Positions 59,501 to 64,000 of a stretch of 64,000 nt of DNA are shown here, piece after piece. The notes under the pieces are model-generated. The model had not been told where the DNA came from. It made no database searches and saw only the letters and a program-made list of their open reading frames with translations. A program made the position numbers and the translations under genes. Source of the DNA: Antedon mediterranea (taxonomy: Eukaryota; Echinodermata; Crinoidea; Comatulida; Antedonidae); the NCBI RefSeq assembly GCF_964355755.1, contig NC_092678.1, forward strand, positions 2,503,922 to 2,567,921. Reading direction: 5' to 3'. Within the stretch, counting starts at the first letter, position 1. Each line of letters opens with the position of its first letter.

Positions 59501-62181
59501 CGTTCTTTACACTCGCTTGTCTCATATTTAATACTGTGTGTTTTATGGGATATAATGTAGTAATACTATCGTACTTACTTCTAGCCCTTTTATATTAGCG
59601 ACATGTTCGGACATTTGCCGCGCTTGCAGTCTTGTAACGTGATCCGACTGTAAACCGACTTGTTCACGTTGAGCTCGTAATTCTTCAAGCTCTGTCAAGA
59701 GACCTTTGACCTTTAGATTTAGCTGTGCATTCTCTCTATGAAGATTGCAAACACGCTGCGTGTCATGGCTCCCTTCGGTTGTGTACTTGGCTACTATTGC
59801 TTCTCGGTCCTTTCGCAAATTTTCAATCTTAAAAGAAACAAATTCGAGCTTCTATAAAATTTATTTGTTAGTTAGTACTTAAATAATAAATGCCGCATTT
59901 TTAAATATAGATTTAAATTAAAAGAACATGAAAAAGGCTCAAAGAACCCAATAACTAAGTAATTTAAAGTAATAAGCCCTAACCAATATTAGGGGGTGAA
60001 ATTATATCGGAGTTTGACAAAAAAAAGTGTAATGTGCCTATTAGGATAGTGATATGCCCAAATATGGTAGTGATATGACATCACACTTTTTTTGTTGAAT
60101 AAATTGTTAGTATAGATAGAACTTAAGACTTCCCTTTTCTTACAGTTGTTTACCTCTGTTTACTCAATATTTAGAGGGCTAGAATTAAATACTAGAAAAT
60201 GTTTTCTCTATAGAATAATTTTACCTCTGTTTCATATTGTAGTGTAGTTTCCTCCAATATTCTTTTGCTCTCCACTTGTGCATGTTCAAACTCAGATTTT
60301 AAAAACGAGTGTTCGTATCGTAGTTTATTATAGTCGCTACGATAATGATCCATTTCTTCATTCAGTTGACCGACACGTTCTCGGAATGGTTGTTCCAACT
60401 CAGCGGCCACTTGTGATTTGATTACTTCTATTTTATCAGGTGTGATGATCTTAAGAAAGAAAAAAATAGTATTTAGCACACATGTGACAGGCCTTGTCAT
60501 TTTAAAATTGTAGGTGGGCTACAAATTGCACTCCTCAATACATTCAGGGATGCTGTAGGTGTGCCATATTTTGGTGTGTAGAAGTTTACCAGATTTAAGT
60601 GTGTTGTAAATCAAACTCCTCAAGGGCAGTTTAGAGTGTTTTAGGTGATCAAAAGAAAAGGCTGATATTAGAGCAAACATACATTACATTTAAATTACCC
60701 CGTATATTTCGGTGTATAAGTCGCACTTTTGACACGCAAATTTGACCTCTAAATTAAGGGTGCGTCTTATACACCGAACATAAATGCCTCACCACACAGA
60801 TTGTACATATAGGCCTACTAGGCAGGCTAGGCTATCGTCACCTCGTTTGCTACTGCTAGGCCTAGCTACAGTAACTAACTAACGTAACGGCAACCTGCTT
60901 CTGCCTAGTTTTCAAGGCATTTTAGCATGATGTTATACTAAATATGATGAAAAGATTTGTTCATTATGGCGCTCCGATAAAATTTCATACAGTATTTATA
61001 GGCACGATCGCCGTACCCCCAGCGCAAGCCCTTTCTTGGCGGCCACATGGTGTATTTATAGTTATACGCACGACCGCCTTACCCCTAGCCTAGCGCAAGC
61101 CCTTCTTGGCGGCCACATGGTGTACGGTATTCGACTAGTATATTCTCCAGTTGATTATAGCATGGACCTAGCGTATACACTTCTTGGATACATAGATACT
61201 ATTATCGAATACGATTGTCCGTGAAAACGTGCGCCCTCTCGAAATGATCGAGCGAGGCTAGCCCACACACGTACGTGTTACACACACGGTCATGCACTCG
61301 ATGTTGCGGCGAAACTCATGAATAACAAGTTAGAAAGAACTTGTTGAGGCTGGGCGCGGCCGAGCCTAGGTATGAAAAAACCTAAATAAAGGACTGCGTT
61401 GTAGATATAACAAAATATATTATTACAATAATATTGATTACAATTTAAAAAAACATTGTTTTGATGAAAAATAAGGTGCGTCTTATACATCGACGATATA
61501 AAAAATGCCGATATTTTACTCTCAGTTAGGGGGTGCATCTTATACACAGGTGCGACTTATACACCGAAATATACGGTAGTTTGACACCCAAAATAATTTT
61601 ACCAAGTTGGTGGAAATTTGTTGCAAAACTTTGACATTTGTTTAACTGTATATTTATATCATTCTGTGTAAAGTGACCTCATTAATATAATAGGATCAAA
61701 TTAGTACTAACACAGAATTTTTGATAAATATACTGTAGTATTTAAACCATGCCCCTGAGACAAACCTTTCTTTTTAGTTCTTCAACCTGTTGAATCTTTT
61801 CTGATAATTCTTGTGATGTTTTGGAGATTAGTAACTGTAATCTCTGTTCCATAGAGGCTTTTTCTTCTTTTAACTCCTCAATATTCATTGTTAAACGCCT
61901 ATTTTCATCTTGTACCCTGAAACAAAAAACATGATATAACTTTAAATTTAATAATTTAAAATATGTGCATTAATTCGTTCTAATTGTATATTATAGTTTT
62001 ACCTTGTATGTTCAGCTTTTAATGTTTGATAGTTTGTTTTGTGTTGTTCAGATCTTATCTTTTCGTCTGTCAGCATCTTTTGCAGTTCACTTTCCTGGGT
62101 TAGCTTTGGAAGAGACTGCCCTAATGAAGAAGGGTTCGTCATTGCTAGGCCGGCGGTACCTCCAATGAAGCTTGACGTCAT
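53532..62181 (-). CDS. CEP83: Centrosomal protein of 83 kDa (CEP83/CCDC41), distal-appendage coiled-coil protein
   Basis: Eleven coding exons on the minus strand: 62003-62181 (ATG 62179-62181), 61766-61916, 60225-60449, 59579-59827, 58747-58993, 58281-58425, 57149-57298, 55750-56113, 55554-55654, 55105-55297, 53532-53714 (stop 53532-53534). They give 728 aa (human 701), with all phases consistent and GT-AG introns. CEP83 sits at the base of the mother-centriole distal appendages and is needed for docking to membrane at the start of cilium formation. Recognition rests on [11 protein letters not shown] near the N-terminus, [17 protein letters not shown] in exon 3, RKVQAAREE in exon 6, and [20 protein letters not shown] followed by [20 protein letters not shown] at the end. 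Nearly the whole length from about residue 30 to 630 is predicted coiled coil, rich in E, K, Q and L. The extreme C-terminus is acidic ([13 protein letters not shown]). A possible acceptor (TGCATGCAG) just upstream of the ATG suggests a 5'UTR intron. Introns carry several MITEs and a SINE. Confidence 0.95.
54108..54142. other. Hairpin, 13-bp perfect stem (CEP83 last intron)
   Basis: CTTAACAGAGGTC and GACCTCTGTTAAG flank a 9-base loop. Not part of a repeat family seen here. Confidence 0.5.
54697..54897. mobile_element. Inverted-repeat MITE family C (CEP83 intron 10)
   Basis: Starts AAAGCCTGTTTTCCTGTCGA and ends with ACAGGAAAACAGGCTTT; the next inner words (GACGCTATCGTC, AACGATAGCGTC) also pair. 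Single copy in the window. Confidence 0.65.
55052..55079. other. Perfect 28-bp palindrome without loop (CEP83 intron 10)
   Basis: AGTCTACAGTCTGA followed directly by its inverse complement, 26 bases from the CEP83 exon at 55105. Confidence 0.7.
55394..55529. mobile_element. MITE family A, copy 8 (CEP83 intron 9)
   Basis: AGCTCTGTCTACAG start and TTTGATAGTGTAGACAAAGC end, flanked by TAA on both sides. The right end is 25 bases from the CEP83 exon 55554-55654. Confidence 0.8.
59203..59475 (+). mobile_element. tRNA-derived SINE family 2, full copy (CEP83 intron 4)
   Basis: tRNA-like head with TGGCTTGGTGGTTATGATGC (A-box region) and GGGTTCAAGTCCCG (B box), a body containing GAACCTCTGAGGGTCCCTAA, and an A-rich tail. 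Orientation is opposite to CEP83. Confidence 0.8.
60002..60126. mobile_element. MITE family A, copy 9 (degenerate, CEP83 intron 3)
   Basis: Contains AGTTTGACAAAAAAAAGTG, CCCAAATATGGTAGTGATAT and a worn right end TTGTTAGTATAGATAGAACT followed by TAA. Confidence 0.6.
60698..61576. mobile_element. Non-autonomous Tc1/mariner-like element with TA duplication, in a CEP83 intron
   Basis: Ends are inverted: CGTATATTTCGGTGTATAAG reads inward from both sides, flanked by TA (60696-60697 and 61577-61578). Further copies of the GTGCGTCTTATACACCGA-type word lie just inside both ends. The interior includes a tandem duplication (about 60990-61125) of a unit ending TTCTTGGCGGCCACATGGTG. No transposase ORF. 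Position is CEP83 intron 2. Confidence 0.7.
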
Positions 62182-62222
62182 TATATTTAATATGTGCCTG
62201 CTGCATGCAAAAAATGTATATA

Positions 62223-62889
62223 AAAATGCAACATGTTTACATCATTTTTAACTAAAAACGATCATTTTCAGTGATGTTTTAGGCCTTATATTTTGGAATC
62301 TACAAGTCAGATTTTCATAATTATTTCTTTAATTGTAATATTTAATAATATATACTAACAACCTTGATATTTAAACTTTTGAATATAGATAGGCTACATC
62401 GTTATTCCTAATAATATAAATAACTTCTATTAAATCAAATCAAAAAATCAAATCAGTATTCGTTCCATATACATAGAAAATGTACATGGAAAATTGTTTT
62501 CCTCGACAGAAAAATATGGTAAAACATTCACAATTACATCATATATAGAACAAATTTATAATTTAAAAACATTAATTAAAACATCCATCAACTGTAAAAC
62601 TTTAAAATATATATTGCATATGTGCTATTATGATCTAACAATCTTTGAGTTAAAAATATGAGTTGAATTTGGTACAAAAGACAGTCGGTTTCTTGACGTA
62701 TCAGCTCTAGGAGCCCGTAGCCGGCCTGACTTGTTCTTATAAAATCTCATATCATATGTAATGGATGTTTCTTATCTTCTAAAATTTTACTTAATTTACT
62801 TAAAATTTAAAGAAACGAGCACCAGCAAAAGTTAGCATTTCATAGAAAATAACGTTTTTCTGGCGGAGCCTCAACTTGACCTAATCCGG
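62223..62889. mobile_element. Second, interrupted copy of the same transposon upstream of CEP83
   Basis: 62223-62432 matches 63463-63668 closely (shared words such as TTTTGGAATCTACAAGTCAG). 62810-62889 continues the match (GAAACGAGCACC, then AAATAACGTTTTTCTGGCGG). Between them, 62433-62809 is an unrelated insert of about 377 bases that splits the copy at a TATTAAAT site. The left part of the element is missing. Confidence 0.7.
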
Positions 62890-63055
62890 GCTAGATACTA
62901 AGCCTAGCAGGTTGCTGAATTGATGGACCATAAATAAAAACAAAAATGGATGCTGCCATCATCAATCAATATTGACAATATATTAATTTAATTATAATAT
63001 AATAGTAGCCAGCTAGGACTAGGTTACTAGGTTGTATAATGTATGTTCTTTGTAG

Positions 63056-63766
63056 GGGATATGACCGGTTGGGCCGCCGACAAGTTGAGCCGCCGGTAAT
63101 TTCTATGAAACGCCCGCAATTTTGTCGGTTTGAACCGCCATAACAACACAGCAAAGGAAAGTAGTCATATTTAATAATTTAATTGTTTTTAATCTTTCAA
63201 GGTAAAAATGCAGTGCACTCCATAATATTTTTCTCGCGTAAAATCACGTTGTCTCTCAGGACTAATAGAGTATTGATACTCTTCGAATGAGGTTAAATAA
63301 TTATTGTTTTTTATCTACTATCTTTTAATAATAATATCATATTTTATTGAATTTTACAATGTTAATACACAAAATATTTTACAAAAAAACGGTGATTTTA
63401 TGCAATTATTTTACCGAAAAATGGAGTAGGCCTAGTTCATACAACTGCCGCCTAAGGGGGCAACATGTTTATGTCATTTTTGGCTAAAAACGATCATTTT
63501 CGGTCATGTTTTAGGCCTTATATTTTGGAATCTACAAGTCAGATATTCATAATTATTTCTCTTTAATTATAATATTTAATAATATATACTAAAAACCGTG
63601 ATATATAAACTTTGGAATATACATCGTTATATCTAATAATTAATATAAATAGAACTTCTATTAAATAGAAACGAGCACCGGCGAAAGTAAGCATTTGGCG
63701 TTTCATAGAAAATAACGTTTTTCTGGCGGCGGCTCAACTTGTCGGCGGCTCAACTTGGCCTAATCC
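63056..63766. mobile_element. Non-autonomous DNA transposon with 8-bp target duplication
   Basis: Flanked by the perfect 8-bp repeat CTTTGTAG (63048-63055 and 63767-63774). The ends are inverted and built from the word GCCGCCGACAAGTTGAGCCG and shorter copies; one end begins GGGATATGACC, the other is the inverse of GGATTAGGCC. The interior is AT-rich with no ORF of note. Family is unresolved (8-bp duplications occur in hAT, P and Merlin groups). Confidence 0.75.
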
Positions 63767-63774
63767 CTTTGTAG

Positions 63775-64000
63775 ATAGGCCTAACCAACCCACTCAAACA
63801 GCCTGAATTTAGCCGGGTACTGTATTCCCTAGCTAGGCCGACGGTATAGTAAGCCTAGCGCCGCCGCGGGAAGGCCTGCCCTTCTTCTTGTGAGTGTCTA
63901 GGCCTAGTCACTAGGGACTAGCCTAGAGGCCTACTAGGGCCTAGGCCTAGGCCTATAGCTAGTGGTGGTGGTAGGCTAGCAGTAGGCCTAGAGGCCTAGC
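63775..64000. repeat. GGCCTA-rich tract at the window end
   Basis: Repeated CTAGGCCTAGG words and a short GGT run; similar patches occur at 34000-34070 and 38214-38310. Typical background of this genome and possibly CpG-poor promoter DNA of the next gene. Confidence 0.5.

Overview
The window is an AT-rich piece of an animal nuclear genome: split genes with GT-AG introns, tRNA-derived SINEs, many small inverted-repeat transposons and minisatellites. The frequent GGCCTA-type words, a SINE ending in a 'gcgctatataaatg' plus TTA-repeat tail, and the vertebrate-like but clearly diverged proteins suggest a deuterostome invertebrate, most probably an echinoderm. The species cannot be fixed from the sequence alone.

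Four genes were reconstructed exon by exon, with every splice phase checked. (1) CaMK1-type Ca2+/calmodulin-dependent kinase, + strand, 15562-27981: six exons give the last 242 residues, and the N-lobe exons were not found. (2) NDUFB11 (mitochondrial complex I), - strand, 33415-34544: three exons, 178 aa, complete. (3) ATRIP (DNA-damage checkpoint partner of ATR), + strand, 38659-45823: twelve coding exons, 878 aa, complete, with one GC-AG intron. (4) CEP83/CCDC41 (centriolar distal-appendage coiled-coil protein), - strand, 53532-62181: eleven coding exons, 728 aa, complete. A possible fifth gene is only a split signal-peptide start at 49362-51758.

Layout: 1-15.5 kb holds no recognised exon, only SINE relics, a TTAA-flanked element, hairpins and a 14-copy minisatellite. 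15.5-28 kb is the CaMK1 3' half; its 8.7-kb last intron carries a 0.6-kb polypyrimidine tract and a 22-copy 21-bp array whose unit contains a 5' splice-site-like GTGAGTAT. 28-33.4 kb is intergenic with a textbook hAT-type element. NDUFB11 and ATRIP are head to head, and the space between them is mostly a 3.1-kb foldback transposon with over 1.1-kb inverted arms and a perfect 8-bp target duplication, inserted 37 bp from the NDUFB11 start codon. 46-53.4 kb is dominated by CT-rich and CpG-rich tandem repeats and Harbinger-like MITEs. CEP83 fills most of the rest, and its 5' flank is made of two copies of a second element with an 8-bp target duplication.

The genes do not form a pathway (calcium signalling, respiration, checkpoint, cilium assembly). 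The main novelty is in mobile and tandem DNA: the foldback element in a gene-pair promoter, the intronic splice-site-like array, a MITE extended into 82-bp arms, and a MITE carrying minisatellite-like filler. No bacterial-type system, CRISPR array, rRNA or intact tRNA gene was seen.
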